From Streptomyces sp. NBC_00464 (GTDB lineage Bacteria > Actinomycetota > Actinomycetes > Streptomycetales > Streptomycetaceae), in assembly GCF_036013915.1 (NCBI RefSeq), contig NZ_CP107899.1, positions 5,642,001-5,706,000 on the forward strand: a DNA stretch of 64,000 nucleotides, read 5' to 3'. Made by a program: the position numbers and the translations under genes. Positions 31,318 through 41,156 of this stretch are shown piece by piece; position 1 is the stretch's first letter; every line of letters starts with the position of its first letter. The notes under the pieces were generated by a model, which saw only the letters and a program-made list of their open reading frames with translations, was not told the DNA's origin and did not search any database.

Positions 31318-32202
31318 TCACGCGTCCGCCGGGTCCGGAATGCGGGTGCCCGTCCCGCTCACCCGCACCCGCGCGTCGCCCGCCCGCAGGGTGACGGTCA
31401 GCGTGCCGGGGCGGCCCATGTCCTCGCCCTGGTGCAGGGTCAGCCCCGCGGTCTCCGGGACCAGGGACAGGGTGCGCAGATATGCGCCGAAGGCGGCCGC
31501 CGCCGCGCCCGTCGCCGGGTCCTCGACCACACCGCCGACCGGGAACGGGTCGCGGACGTGGAAGACGGTCTCCGACGCGCGCCAGACCAGCTGGACCGTG
31601 GTCAGGTCCAGCCGGTGCATCAGCGCTTCGAGCCGCGCGAAGTCGTAGGAGAGCGCCGCCAGCCGCTCACGGCTCGCGGCGGCCAGCACCAGATGGCGGG
31701 CGCCCGCATAGGCGATCCGGGGCGGCAGGGCCGGGTCGAGATCGGCGGCCGGCCAGTCCAGCGCGGCCAGCGCCTCCGTGACGTCCCCCGGCGCGATGTC
31801 CGTGACGTGCGGCTCCACGCTGGTGAGGGTCGCCCGCAGTTCGGTCCCCTCGCGGACGACGGTGACCGGCACCGGACCGGCCGCGGTGGCGAACTCCAGG
31901 TCCCCGGGACCGTCCCGTTCGGCCAGGGCCAGGGCCGTCGCCACGGTGGCATGGCCGCAGAACGGGACCTCGGCCTTGGGGCTGAAGTAGCGGATCGCGT
32001 AACCGCGCACACCGGGCTGCGACACCTCGGTCCGGCCGGTGAGGAACGCCGACTCGCTGTAACCGAGCTCCGCCGCGACGGCGAGCATGCCCGCCTCGTC
32101 CATGTCGGAGGCGTCCAGCACGACCCCGGCAGGATTTCCGCCCTCGGGGTCGGCGGAGAAAGCTGTGTAGCGCAGGACCGCGGTCTCGGCAGAATCAGTC
32201 AT
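31318..32202 (-). CDS. PhzF-family isomerase
   Basis: The 294-aa protein has a complete PhzF fold: FSADPEGGNPAGVVLD at the N-terminus, SESAFLTG containing the catalytic-position Glu, AIRYFSPKAEVPFCGHATVA, and in the second half DPATGAAAAAFGAYL and LTLHQGEDMGRPGTL. The family catalyses cofactor-free isomerisation or epimerisation, as in phenazine biosynthesis, but most members have unknown substrates. It is convergent with the butyrolactone reductase gene and not part of a phenazine cluster. ATG 32202 has no clear Shine-Dalgarno. A second, shorter PhzF protein is encoded at 52760. Confidence 0.92.
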   Translation of the reverse strand: MTDSAETAVLRYTAFSADPEGGNPAGVVLDASDMDEAGMLAVAAELGYSESAFLTGRTEVSQPGVRGYAIRYFSPKAEVPFCGHATVATALALAERDGPGDLEFATAAGPVPVTVVREGTELRATLTSVEPHVTDIAPGDVTEALAALDWPAADLDPALPPRIAYAGARHLVLAAASRERLAALSYDFARLEALMHRLDLTTVQLVWRASETVFHVRDPFPVGGVVEDPATGAAAAAFGAYLRTLSLVPETAGLTLHQGEDMGRPGTLTVTLRAGDARVRVSGTGTRIPDPADA

Positions 32203-32292
32203 ATGCGGGACAACCGCACCGCGGTCAGGGGCATTCCCACCGTGGTCCCGCCCGCCCCTCACCGGGCGGGACGTGTCAGCCCCGGCCCACGT

Positions 32293-33066
32293 TCAGCCCC
32301 GGCCCACGTACGGCATCGCCGTCGCCATCACCGTGACGAACGGGATGTTGGCCTCCAGTGGCAGCTCCGCCATGTGGACCACCGTCCGGGCCACGTCCGC
32401 GGCCGCCATCACCGGTTCCACGGCCAGTTCGCCGTTGGCCTGGAGGATTCCGGTCCGCATCCGTTCCGTCATCTCGGTCGCGGCATTGCCGATGTCGATC
32501 TGCCCGCTGGCGATCCGGTACGGGCGGCCGTCCAGCGAAAGCGACTTCGTGAGGCCGGTCATGGCGTGCTTGGTCGCGGTGTAGGCGACCGAGTGCGGGC
32601 GCGGCGCGTGCGCGGAGACCGAACCGTTGTTGATGATCCGCCCGCCCTGCGGGTCCTGCTCCTTCATCTGCCGGTACGCCGCCTGCGCGCACAGGAACGC
32701 CCCCGTCAGGTTCACGTCGACCACCGTGCGCCAGTCGTCGTACGAGAGGTCCTCGACCGGCACCGCGCGCGGCCCGAAGGTCCCCGCGTTGTTGAAGAGC
32801 AGATCGAGGCGGCCGAAGCGCTCCCGTACGGAGGAGAACAGGGCGTCCACGTCGCCCGGGCGCGACACATCGGCGGGGACGGTGATCACCCGGGCGTCCG
32901 GCCCGGCCAGCGCGGCGGTCTCGGTGAGCGGCTCGGGGCGGCGGCCCGTGAGTGCCACCGACCAGCCGGCGCCGGTCAGGGCGAGGGCCACCGCGCGGCC
33001 GATTCCGGAGCCCGCGCCCGTGACCACAGCTGTCTTCGTCGCGGAATTCAACGGTTTGTTGCTCAT
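32293..33066 (-). CDS. Classical short-chain dehydrogenase/reductase
   Basis: The 257-aa enzyme has TGAGSGIG near residue 16, [10 protein letters not shown], catalytic Ser in INNGSVSAH and the YTATKHA active site. The loop after the first strand (LTGRRPEPL) has an Arg pair that favours NADPH. The C-terminus [14 protein letters not shown] is typical of bacterial 3-oxoacyl-ACP reductase-like enzymes. The substrate is unknown. ATG 33066 is preceded by TACGCT 8 nt upstream and no Shine-Dalgarno, so it may be leaderless. It sits tail-to-head with the PhzF gene 90 bp away and might share a transcript with it. Confidence 0.92.
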   Translation of the reverse strand: MSNKPLNSATKTAVVTGAGSGIGRAVALALTGAGWSVALTGRRPEPLTETAALAGPDARVITVPADVSRPGDVDALFSSVRERFGRLDLLFNNAGTFGPRAVPVEDLSYDDWRTVVDVNLTGAFLCAQAAYRQMKEQDPQGGRIINNGSVSAHAPRPHSVAYTATKHAMTGLTKSLSLDGRPYRIASGQIDIGNAATEMTERMRTGILQANGELAVEPVMAAADVARTVVHMAELPLEANIPFVTVMATAMPYVGRG

Positions 33067-33361
33067 GGTGCGGCAGCGTACGCCGCCTGCTCGGGAGGGT
33101 GCGACCGGGGGCAAATGGTGCCTCCTGGCCGGGGGTTCGCGCGTCCCGCGAGTGATTCCCGCGCCCCGTCCCGGCGATTCCCCGACCGCCGCACCCGAAG
33201 TTGATGATCATGGTTTCGGCCGCATACGCGGAGTTTGCCCCTGGGGATCCATTCCTGCCGCATTCCTCATCCAGGCGACGCCCGCGCGACGCGAGCACGA
33301 CAACCGCCCGATGTGCCGGCCCGGTGGACTTCCCCCACAACACCAGTCAGGGGAGGGACAG

Positions 33362-34990
33362 ATGACGCACTCATCGCACCAGCAGGAGCTGCGCGACGCG
33401 GCCCGGCACACCGGTCGCCGCCGCTTTCTCACCGTCACCGGAGCCGCCGCCGCACTCGCGTTCTCCGTCGGTCTGCCGGCCGCGGGAGCGGCGAGCGCCG
33501 CCGAGCTCGACAGCCGGAAGATCGGCGAGGACCCGTTCACCCTCGGCGTCGCCTCCGGTGACCCGCTGCCCGACTCCGTCCTGCTGTGGACGAGACTCGC
33601 GCCCCGCCCGTTCGAGCCCGACAGCGGACTGCCCGCCGCCCGTGTCGAGGTGCGCTGGGAGCTGGCCCGCGACGAGCGCTTCCGGCACATCCTCCGGCGC
33701 GGCACCGCCACCGCCCACCCGGAGTTCCACCACAGCGTCCACGTGGAGGTCAAGGGCCTCGCACCGGACCGCGTGCTCTACTACCGCTTCCGCGCCGGGC
33801 AGTGGACCAGCCCCGTCGGCCGGACCCGTACCGCGCCCGCCCCCGGCGCCCACAAGCGCGAACTGTCCCTGGCCGCCGTCTCCTGCCAGGCCTACCACGA
33901 CGGCTACTTCACCGCGTACAAGCACCTCGCCGAGGAGGACGTCGACGTCGTCTTCCACCTCGGCGACTACCTCTACGAGTACGCCGTCACCGCGACCGGC
34001 GGGGCCCGCAACTACACCGACCGCACCCTGCCCGCCCTCTTCAACCGGGAGACGACCACGCTGGAGGACTACCGGCTGCGGTACGCCCTCTACAAGTCCG
34101 ACCCCGACCTGCGCGCCGCCCACGCCGCGCACCCCTTCGTCGTCACCTGGGACGACCACGAGACCGAGAACAACTACGCGGGCGAGACCCCCGAGAACAA
34201 CGTGCCGCCCGAGGAGTTCCTGATCCGCCGGGCCGCCGCCTACCGCGCGTACTGGGAGAACCAGCCGCTCCGCACCCCGCAGCGGCCGGACGGACCGGAC
34301 ATGAAGCTCTACCGGCGCCTGCAGTTCGGCCGGCTCGCCCAGTTCGACATCCTCGACACCCGCCAGTACCGCAGCGACCAGGCGTACGGCGACGGCTGGC
34401 AGACCCCCGGACCCGAGTCCGAGGACCCCTCGCGCACCCTGACCGGCGCCACCCAGGAGCGCTGGCTGATCGACGGCTGGCGCCGTTCGAAGGCCACCTG
34501 GAACGTCGTACCGCAGCAGGTCACCTTCGCCCAGCGGCGCGACGTCCCGACCGACGCCTACAAGCTCTCCATGGACTCCTGGGACGGCTATCCGGCGTCC
34601 CGCGACCGCATCCTGAAGGGCGCCGAGTCCACCGGGGTGGACAACCTCATGGTGCTGACCGGTGACGTGCACGTCGGCTACGCCTTCGACCTGAAGCGGG
34701 ACTTCGACGACCCCGCCTCCCGCACCGTCGGCACCGAGATCGTCGCCACCTCCATCGCCAGCGGCAAGAACGGCGCGGAGAAGCCGGCCAACTGGACGAG
34801 CCAGACGACCGCCAACCCGCACATGAAGTTCTACAACGGGCGTCGCGGCTACGTCCTCGTCACCCTCCAGGAGCGCCAGGCGCGCGCCGACTACCGCACG
34901 GTGTCCGCCGTCACCACGCCCGGCGCCCCCGTGACGACGGCCGCCTCGTTCGTCACGGAGGTGGGCGACCAGGGCCTCAACCCGGCCTGA
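33362..34990 (+). CDS. phoD: Secreted alkaline phosphatase D
   Basis: The 542-aa protein has a Tat signal peptide with twin arginines in GRRRFLTVTG and an AxA site near residue 45. The PhoD catalytic blocks follow: GVASGDPLPDSVLLWTRL, SCQAYHDGYFTAYKHL, VFHLGDYLYEY, VTWDDHETENNY and the metal site LTGDVHVGYAF. PhoD enzymes use Ca2+ and Fe3+ to hydrolyse phosphomono- and diesters outside the cell, usually under phosphate starvation. GGAGG is 5 nt before ATG 33362. I saw no convincing tandem PHO box in the 295 bp upstream. It is monocistronic. Confidence 0.95.
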   Translation: MTHSSHQQELRDAARHTGRRRFLTVTGAAAALAFSVGLPAAGAASAAELDSRKIGEDPFTLGVASGDPLPDSVLLWTRLAPRPFEPDSGLPAARVEVRWELARDERFRHILRRGTATAHPEFHHSVHVEVKGLAPDRVLYYRFRAGQWTSPVGRTRTAPAPGAHKRELSLAAVSCQAYHDGYFTAYKHLAEEDVDVVFHLGDYLYEYAVTATGGARNYTDRTLPALFNRETTTLEDYRLRYALYKSDPDLRAAHAAHPFVVTWDDHETENNYAGETPENNVPPEEFLIRRAAAYRAYWENQPLRTPQRPDGPDMKLYRRLQFGRLAQFDILDTRQYRSDQAYGDGWQTPGPESEDPSRTLTGATQERWLIDGWRRSKATWNVVPQQVTFAQRRDVPTDAYKLSMDSWDGYPASRDRILKGAESTGVDNLMVLTGDVHVGYAFDLKRDFDDPASRTVGTEIVATSIASGKNGAEKPANWTSQTTANPHMKFYNGRRGYVLVTLQERQARADYRTVSAVTTPGAPVTTAASFVTEVGDQGLNPA

Positions 34991-35012
34991 CCGCAGAGGG
35001 GCGGGGTCCCCA

Positions 35013-36023
35013 CTACGACACCGGCACCACGCCGTCCACGGGGTAGCGGACGCCGATGCGCTCACGTACCGCGTCGAGCGTCCGCATCACCGCGAGCGAA
35101 CCGTCCAGCGGCACCAGCGGGGACTCCGTCTCGCCCGCCCGGACCGCCCGCATCACCTCGGCCGCCTCGAACTGCATCCCCGTCAGGCCCTGCGGCCCCG
35201 GACCGGAGGTGATCTCCTCCGCCTCCTTGCCGTCCCGGTGGAGCACGAAGCGCTTCGGGAAGAAGAAGCCCTCCGGGAAGTCCATCCGGCCGGCCGTCCC
35301 GATGACCGTGGCGGCCGTCGGGTGATGTCCGACGAGCGAGCAGGACAGCAGCGCGTTGGCCCCCGAGTCCCAGCTCAGCAGCATGCCGGTGTTCAGGTCG
35401 ACGCCCTCCGGCGACAGCAGCGCATCGGCCTGCACCCGGTCCGGCTCGCCCAGCAGCAGATGCGCGAACGACACCGGATAGACCCCCAGGTCCAGCAGCG
35501 CCCCGCCGCCCAGCGCGGGATCGCGCAGCCGGTGCTCGGCGCCGAAGTCACCCGCGAAGCCGAAGTCGGCCTGCACGGTGCGGATCTCGCCGATCGCCCC
35601 GTCCCGCACCAGCTCCGTCATCCGCCGGATGACCGGGTTGCAGTACGTCCACATCGCCTCCATCAGGAAGAGGCCGCGGTCCCGGGCGAGCTTCACCAGC
35701 TCCCGGGCCTCGCGCTCGTTGATCGTGAACGCCTTCTCGCACAGCACGTGCTTTCCGGCCTCCAGGGCGAGGGCCGTCGCCTCCCGGTGCGCGGAGTGCG
35801 GCGTGGCCACGTACACCACGTCGACGTCCTCGTCGGCGACGAGCGCGGCCCAGTTCCCGTACGCCCGCGGTATCCCGAACCGCTCCGCGAACGCCTTCGC
35901 CGAGGCATCCGTACGGGAGGCCACGGCCACCACCTCCGCATCGGGCATCGCCTGCAGGTCGGCGGTGAAAGTCGCCGCGATCCCACCTGTCGCCAGCACG
36001 CCCCAACGGACAGTCCTGCTCAT
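35013..36023 (-). CDS. Gfo/Idh/MocA family oxidoreductase
   Basis: The 336-aa enzyme has an N-terminal Rossmann domain (RWGVLATGGIAATF; DVVYVATPHSAHRE) and the EKAFTINEREA motif with the catalytic-region EKxxxxN pattern, then a C-terminal alpha/beta domain with GGGALLDLGVYPVSFAHLLL. The family oxidises or reduces sugar, cyclitol or trans-dihydrodiol hydroxyls with NAD(P). ATG 36023 has GGGAG 5 nt upstream and is preferred over the in-frame ATG/GTG upstream. It is divergent from an MFS exporter gene. The substrate is unknown. Confidence 0.93.
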   Translation of the reverse strand: MSRTVRWGVLATGGIAATFTADLQAMPDAEVVAVASRTDASAKAFAERFGIPRAYGNWAALVADEDVDVVYVATPHSAHREATALALEAGKHVLCEKAFTINEREARELVKLARDRGLFLMEAMWTYCNPVIRRMTELVRDGAIGEIRTVQADFGFAGDFGAEHRLRDPALGGGALLDLGVYPVSFAHLLLGEPDRVQADALLSPEGVDLNTGMLLSWDSGANALLSCSLVGHHPTAATVIGTAGRMDFPEGFFFPKRFVLHRDGKEAEEITSGPGPQGLTGMQFEAAEVMRAVRAGETESPLVPLDGSLAVMRTLDAVRERIGVRYPVDGVVPVS

Positions 36024-36101
36024 GCACGCTCCCACAAAGGTGTCGACCATTCCGGCTGAGCTGAGAGCATAGAGGCGGATTCAACAACTATGGAGATGAG
36101 A

Positions 36102-37421
36102 ATGCCGGAGAGCGGCGTCAGCCGAGCCCAGCAGATACCCACGCCCGACACCGGGGCCGGAACCGGACTTCCCGGCAGGCCCGCCCCCCTTCCCCCCGGC
36201 CCCGCCGCCACCGCCCGGCGCACCGGACTCCTCGTCACCCTGGTCCTCGGCGGACTGACCGCGCTGCCGCCGCTGTCCATGGACATGTACCTCCCGGCGC
36301 TCCCCGCCGTCACCGACGCGCTGCACGCACCCGCCGCGACGGTCCAGCTCACCCTGACCGCCTGCCTGACCGGCATGGCGCTCGGCCAGGTCGTCGTCGG
36401 CCCGATGAGCGACCGCTGGGGCAGGCGCCGCCCGCTGCTTCTCGGGATGATCGTCTACGTACTCGCCACCGCGATCTGCGTCTTCGCCCCGACCGCCGAA
36501 CTCCTCATCGGCTTCCGCTTGATCCAGGGCCTCGCGGGCGCGGCCGGCATCGTCATCGCCCGGGCCGTCGTGCGCGACATGTACGACGGCGTGGAGATGG
36601 CCAGGTTCTTCTCTACCCTGATGCTCATCTCCGGCGTCGCCCCGGTCATCGCCCCCGTCATCGGCGGACAGGTCCTGCGGCTCACCGACTGGCGGGGCAT
36701 CTTCGCCGTCCTCACCGTCGTCGGCATCCTGCTCACCCTCGTCGTCTGGAAGTGGCTGCACGAGACCCTGCCGCCCGCTGAGCGCCACACCGGCGGCATC
36801 GCGGACGCGCTGCGCACCATGCGCGGGCTGCTCGCCGACCGTGTCTTCAGCGGTTACATGATCGCGGGCAGTCTCGCCTTCGCCGCGCTCTTCGCCTACG
36901 TGAGCGCCTCGCCGTTCGTCGTGCAGGAGATCTACGGTGCCTCGCCGCAGACCTTCAGCCTGCTCTTCGGCATCAACTCGGTCGGGCTGATCGCCGTGGG
37001 CCAGATCAACGGCAAGATCCTCGTCGGCCGGGTCAGCCTCGACAAGGCGCTCGGCTTCGGCCTCGCGGTCATCGTGCTGGCCGCGACGGCGCTGCTGCTC
37101 ATGACGTCCGGGGTCTTCGGGGACGTCGGCCTCGTACCGGTGGCGACCGGCCTGTTCGTGCTGATGTCGGCGATGGGCCTGGCGATGCCGAACACCAACA
37201 CACAGGCGCTGATGCGCACCAAGCACGCCGCCGGTTCCGCCTCGGCGCTGCTCGGCACCTCCCAGTTCCTGATCGGCGCCGTCGCCTCGCCGCTCGTCGG
37301 GATCGCCGGGGAGGCCACGGCCGTGCCGATGGCCGTCGTGCAGCTGGTGTGCGCGGTGGGCGCGATGGCGTGCTTCCTGGGGCTGTGCCGGCCCTGGCAG
37401 CATCAGGCCGCGCGGTCCTGA
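36102..37421 (+). CDS. Bcr/CflA-type multidrug MFS exporter
   Basis: The 439-aa protein has 12 predicted helices and the Bcr/CflA signature: LPPLSMDMYLPALPAV in helix 1, VVVGPMSDRWGRRRPLLLG as the loop 2-3 motif A, and RLIQGLAGAAGIVIARAVVRD as motif C region. It exports antibiotics such as bicyclomycin or chloramphenicol-like drugs by proton antiport in related proteins. Three ATGs are close together; 36102 is chosen because GGAG ends 6 nt before it. It is divergent from a Gfo/Idh/MocA gene, so it may also export a sugar-like product. Confidence 0.92.
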   Translation: MPESGVSRAQQIPTPDTGAGTGLPGRPAPLPPGPAATARRTGLLVTLVLGGLTALPPLSMDMYLPALPAVTDALHAPAATVQLTLTACLTGMALGQVVVGPMSDRWGRRRPLLLGMIVYVLATAICVFAPTAELLIGFRLIQGLAGAAGIVIARAVVRDMYDGVEMARFFSTLMLISGVAPVIAPVIGGQVLRLTDWRGIFAVLTVVGILLTLVVWKWLHETLPPAERHTGGIADALRTMRGLLADRVFSGYMIAGSLAFAALFAYVSASPFVVQEIYGASPQTFSLLFGINSVGLIAVGQINGKILVGRVSLDKALGFGLAVIVLAATALLLMTSGVFGDVGLVPVATGLFVLMSAMGLAMPNTNTQALMRTKHAAGSASALLGTSQFLIGAVASPLVGIAGEATAVPMAVVQLVCAVGAMACFLGLCRPWQHQAARS

Positions 37422-37455
37422 GGCTGCGGAAGGGGCGTCGGGCTGCCCGTGGGCG

Positions 37456-38817
37456 TCAGTCCGCCTGCGGGTAGCCGATCAGGTGCAGCCGGTCCTTGTC
37501 GTCGGTCCAGCGGAACAGCCCGACCCCCTCCGCGGACTCCGCGCCCGGCACCCGCACGATCGGCGACAGCGTGTCCGTCGCCCCCGAGGAGACGTCCGCC
37601 TCGACCGGGAAGCCGCCACCGGCCAGCACATCGGCCGCGTTGCGCACGTTCGTCGCCCCGTACGCCGTTCCGCCGTCGGTCACGGACGCCAGCACGAGGG
37701 TCTTCGACCCCTCGGTGTCCTCGAAGCAGTAGCCCTTGCCGGCCGCCAGATCGAACGCGAGGTTCCCGGCCACCAGATAGTCACCCGACGACGAGACGAC
37801 CGCCTGCGGGTACTGCCCCGGCGCGATCGCCGGTTTGTGGCACTGCACGGAGACCAGCGCCTTGCCCGTCTTCGTGTCGTGCACCGTCCACAGCTCGTGG
37901 CTCTTGGCGAGCTTCGCGCCCTTCGCGAACTGCCACCTGGCCAGCACCACGCCCGGGGCCACGGACGTCGGCACACCGCTCCGCTTGTCGGCGCCCTTGG
38001 GCGCCACGTTCCGGCTGAACCAGCCGCCCTGGACCCAGAACTCCCGCGCCCCGCTGACCAGCAGTCCCTTCGACGTCAGCCCGCGCACCTCGGTGAGCTG
38101 CTTGCAGGACGCGCAGTCCTTCGGATACTTCAGCGCTTTTGGAGGCACCTTCGTGATCCTGCCGGTCGCCGGGTCCACCACCACGCTCGTGGCCCGGCCG
38201 TCGCCGATCACGATGCCGGGACCGGTGACGCTGATGCTCGGCACCGAGGTCCACGGCACCTCGATACGCTGCCGGCTGCCGTCCTCCACGGTGTACACAT
38301 CGAGGGAGACGATCCGGTCGGCCGGCGCCGGAGCGTCCTCGCCGACCTTTCCGTACGCCCAGGTCACGTAGTACTCCTGGTCGTCCGTCGCCACGGTCAG
38401 CAGCTTCGGGAAGTGCATCGCGGCCGGCGGGCGCCAGGCGTCCCCGCTCCAGCCGGCCCGCCCGGTCTCCGGGTCGATGGTCCGCAGCTGGTACTCACCC
38501 TCGGCCGTCCGCACCAGATAGGCGAGCCGCCCGGTCGTCCGGGAGAGCGCGTAGTCGGGAGAGGTGCCGATGAGCTCCCAGCCGCGCCGGGTCGTGTACG
38601 CGGACGGCACGGTCAGCTGCGTCGCCGGGCCCGCGCTCTGCTTCACCGGCTTCTTCGGCTTGGCGTCGTTCTTCTTGTTGCCGCTGTCACCACCGCCGGC
38701 GGACAGCAGGAGCAGCAGAACCAGCACCACCAGCCCGCCGACCAGAGCCAGGCGCACGACCCGCTGCCTCGTGCTCCCACCGCTGACCGGAGTCAGGCGC
38801 CGAAACTTCAGTCTCAT
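37456..38817 (-). CDS. Membrane-anchored PQQ-like beta-propeller protein, unknown function
   Basis: The 453-aa protein has a basic N-terminus, one transmembrane helix (about 25-44, LALVGGLVVLVLLLLL), a Lys-rich linker and a large extracellular domain of regular beta strands. Repeating units such as YQLRTIDPETGRAGW, TSVVVDPATGRITKV and ELWTVHDTKTGKALV are typical of PQQ-like or quinoprotein propellers. Cysteines in KDCASCKQL could form a disulphide or bind a metal. No catalytic motif is seen. GGGGGG is just upstream of ATG 38817. It is convergent with the MFS gene and lies beside an Rsm22-like gene. Confidence 0.82.
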   Translation of the reverse strand: MRLKFRRLTPVSGGSTRQRVVRLALVGGLVVLVLLLLLSAGGGDSGNKKNDAKPKKPVKQSAGPATQLTVPSAYTTRRGWELIGTSPDYALSRTTGRLAYLVRTAEGEYQLRTIDPETGRAGWSGDAWRPPAAMHFPKLLTVATDDQEYYVTWAYGKVGEDAPAPADRIVSLDVYTVEDGSRQRIEVPWTSVPSISVTGPGIVIGDGRATSVVVDPATGRITKVPPKALKYPKDCASCKQLTEVRGLTSKGLLVSGAREFWVQGGWFSRNVAPKGADKRSGVPTSVAPGVVLARWQFAKGAKLAKSHELWTVHDTKTGKALVSVQCHKPAIAPGQYPQAVVSSSGDYLVAGNLAFDLAAGKGYCFEDTEGSKTLVLASVTDGGTAYGATNVRNAADVLAGGGFPVEADVSSGATDTLSPIVRVPGAESAEGVGLFRWTDDKDRLHLIGYPQAD

Positions 38818-38947
38818 GGTCCCCCCGATGGGCACGACACGACCTAGCGGCGGTCAGCGTAGCAACTGGCGTGTATGCGTTTACAGTTCGGTCCGGTAGT
38901 CATTCCGTTTCGATTCCGTGCGGAGTCCGGGCCCGTCCGCGTCCGCC

Positions 38948-38953
38948 TACAAT
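38948..38953 (+). promoter_or_regulatory. -10 box of a leaderless promoter (Rsm22-like gene)
   Basis: TACAAT ends 6 nt before GTG 38960, so transcription would start at the first codon. This is the clearest leaderless arrangement in the window. Confidence 0.65.
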
Positions 38954-38959
38954 TCGTCG

Positions 38960-39976
38960 GTGAACGTCACCCTCCCCACCGCGGAAGCCCTGCGTGCGGC
39001 CCTGGCCGGACTCCTCGACGGGCTGCCGCCCAAGCAGGCCACCCAGGCCGTCGACCGGCTCATCGCCAACTACCGGGGGACCACTCCCACCGACACCCCG
39101 CTGCTCCGCGACCGCTCGGACGTCGCCGCGTACGCCGCGTACCGGATGCCCGCGACCTTCGAGGCGGTACGGTCCGCCGTCGACGCCCTGCGCGATGCCG
39201 CGCCCGACTGGGTGCCGGCCACGCACACCGACGTCGGCGGCGGCACCGGAGCGGCGAGCTGGGCGGTCGCCGGGGCCTGGGAGGGGCCGCGGACCACCGT
39301 CCTGGACTGGGCCGAGCCCGCCCTCGCGCTGGGCCGCGAACTGGCCGGGGCCTCCGGCCTCCCGGGGCTGCGCGCCGCCGAGTGGCAGCGGGCCCGGATC
39401 GGCAAGGACCTCGACCTCGACGCCACCGACCTGGTGACCGTCTCCTATGTGCTGGGCGAACTCACCCCCGAGGCCCGCACCGCCCTCGTCGACACCGCGG
39501 CCCGCGCGGCGCAGGCCGTCGTGGTCGTCGAGCCCGGCACCCCCGACGGCTACGCCCGCATCATCGAGGCCCGCGACCGGCTCATCGCCGCCGGACTGAC
39601 CGTCGCCGCGCCCTGCCCGCACAGCGATGCCTGCCCCATCCAGCCGGGCACGGACTGGTGCCACTTCTCGGCCCGGGTCAGCCGCTCCTCGCTGCACCGG
39701 AAGGTGAAGGGCGGATCGCTGCCGTACGAGGACGAGAAGTTCAGCTACGTCGTCGCCACCCGCTTCGCCCCCGGGCCCGTGGAGGCGCGGATCACGCGCC
39801 GGCCGCAGATCCGCAAGGGCCAGGTGCTCCTGGAGCTCTGCACCCGGGACGAGGCGCTGCAAAGGGCCACGGTCACCAAGCGGCACGGCGCGCTCTACCG
39901 CGCCGCCCGGGACATCGACTGGGGCGACGCCTGGCCGCCCCCGCAGGACACGGACCAGGGGCCGTCCGGCCCCTGA
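38960..39976 (+). CDS. Rsm22-like SAM-dependent methyltransferase
   Basis: The 338-aa protein has the Rossmann methyltransferase motif I HTDVGGGTGAASW near residue 92, VLDWAEPALALGREL and DLVTVSYVLGELTPEAR. A cysteine/histidine cluster APCPHSDACPIQPGTDWCHF follows, the pattern of Rsm22-family proteins, which carry an iron-sulfur or zinc site and act in (mito)ribosome assembly. A long arginine/lysine-rich C-terminus suggests RNA contact. GTG 38960 fits a leaderless transcript, since TACAAT is 6 nt upstream. The bacterial role is not settled. It is convergent with ddaH. Confidence 0.9.
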   Translation: MNVTLPTAEALRAALAGLLDGLPPKQATQAVDRLIANYRGTTPTDTPLLRDRSDVAAYAAYRMPATFEAVRSAVDALRDAAPDWVPATHTDVGGGTGAASWAVAGAWEGPRTTVLDWAEPALALGRELAGASGLPGLRAAEWQRARIGKDLDLDATDLVTVSYVLGELTPEARTALVDTAARAAQAVVVVEPGTPDGYARIIEARDRLIAAGLTVAAPCPHSDACPIQPGTDWCHFSARVSRSSLHRKVKGGSLPYEDEKFSYVVATRFAPGPVEARITRRPQIRKGQVLLELCTRDEALQRATVTKRHGALYRAARDIDWGDAWPPPQDTDQGPSGP

Positions 39977-39989
39977 TCCGCCCGGCCGG

Positions 39990-40886
39990 CTAGCCGCGCA
40001 GCTCCTGGGTGCAGCACTTCACGCTGCCGCCGCCCTTGAGCAGCTCACCGAGATCCATCGGCACCGGTTCGAAGCCGCGGTCGCGCAGCGGGTCGAACAG
40101 GCCCGTGGCGGCCTGCGGCAGCAGGACGTGGAGGCCGTCGCTCACCGCGTTCAGGCCGAACGCCGCCGCGTCCGCCTCGCGCGCGATCAGCGCGTCCGGG
40201 AAGAGCCGGGCCAGCACCGCCCGGCTGCCCGGCGAGAAGGCAGCCGGGTAGTACATGATCTCGTCGGCCGCGTCGTCCAGGACGCTCAGCGCCGTGTCCA
40301 GGTGGTAGTAGCGCGGATCGACCAGATCGAGGCCGATCACCGGCCGCCCGAAGAACTCCTGCGCCTCGTCGTGCGAGAGCGGACTGGACCGGAAGCCGCG
40401 CCCCGCCAGGACGTACGACGAGGTCACCGCGAAGTCGCCCTCCCCCTCGTTGACGTGGACCGGCTCATGGATCTCGGTGAAACCGTGGCCGCGGAACCAG
40501 TCGCGGTGGGCGGCCGCCTCCGGGAACCGTTCCTCGTACGCGAAGCGCGCCCCCAGCACCCGGCCGTCGATGACGGTGGCCCCGTTGGCGGCGAAGACCA
40601 TGTCCGGCAGGTCGGGGCGGGGTACGAGGAGCTCGACCGTGTGGCCGAGGGCGCGGTAGCGGCCCAGCAGGTCCTCCCACTGGGTCTGTGCCAGCGGGAG
40701 GTCGACGGGTTTGGTGGGGTCCATCCAGGGATTGATGGAGTACGTCACCTTGAAATGCGTCGGGGCGCACATCAGGTAGCGGCGGGGTGTGGCTTCACGA
40801 GGCAACTGGGGCTCCTCACGAATCGTCGCTGCGGCATTGGTGGCCGCTGCGGCCGGTGCGTCGCACGGGTGTGTGCGTGAGTTCAT
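39990..40886 (-). CDS. ddaH: Dimethylargininase (DDAH), amidinotransferase superfamily
   Basis: The 298-aa enzyme starts with about 35 disordered residues and then the conserved YLMCAPTHFKVTYSINPWMDP. Catalytic elements are the nucleophilic Cys in SVKCCTQELRG near the end, His in YYHLDTALSVLD and Glu in NEGEGDF. It hydrolyses N-omega-methylated arginines to citrulline and methylamines; close relatives also act as arginine deiminase- or amidinotransferase-like enzymes. The frame is open to 40985, but ATG 40886 matches the start of family homology better. No strong Shine-Dalgarno. The 270 bp to the divergent prim-pol gene holds no gene. Confidence 0.92.
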   Translation of the reverse strand: MNSRTHPCDAPAAAATNAAATIREEPQLPREATPRRYLMCAPTHFKVTYSINPWMDPTKPVDLPLAQTQWEDLLGRYRALGHTVELLVPRPDLPDMVFAANGATVIDGRVLGARFAYEERFPEAAAHRDWFRGHGFTEIHEPVHVNEGEGDFAVTSSYVLAGRGFRSSPLSHDEAQEFFGRPVIGLDLVDPRYYHLDTALSVLDDAADEIMYYPAAFSPGSRAVLARLFPDALIAREADAAAFGLNAVSDGLHVLLPQAATGLFDPLRDRGFEPVPMDLGELLKGGGSVKCCTQELRG

Positions 40887-41156
40887 GGTGCGCCGTCCGG
40901 GCCGTGGGCGCAGTGGACCGATCGGGTGGTTCCGTACAGACGTGTGACGTGTGACCGTCTCGTCCCGTGCACGAGCCGTGGCCACCCCCTTCCAGGGGCT
41001 CCGATCACCGGAAATTCATCTGCCATTTCATGACAATAGGTGTGCTAGCGGTCATCGCCGGGCATCGGCTGCCGTACCCCGCTTCAGGACTCTGGCCACC
41101 CGAAGCGCAGGATGGTGGGACCATGGGCAGGGGCAACGCTTGAGGTAAGGGGATAG

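Noticed and set aside
33067..33361. PHO box upstream of phoD
   Set aside because: No tandem GTTCACC-like 11-bp repeats could be found by eye in this region.
39990..40985. DDAH start at 40985
   Set aside because: The additional 33 residues are Arg/Pro-rich and unconserved; ATG 40886 is closer to the conserved domain.
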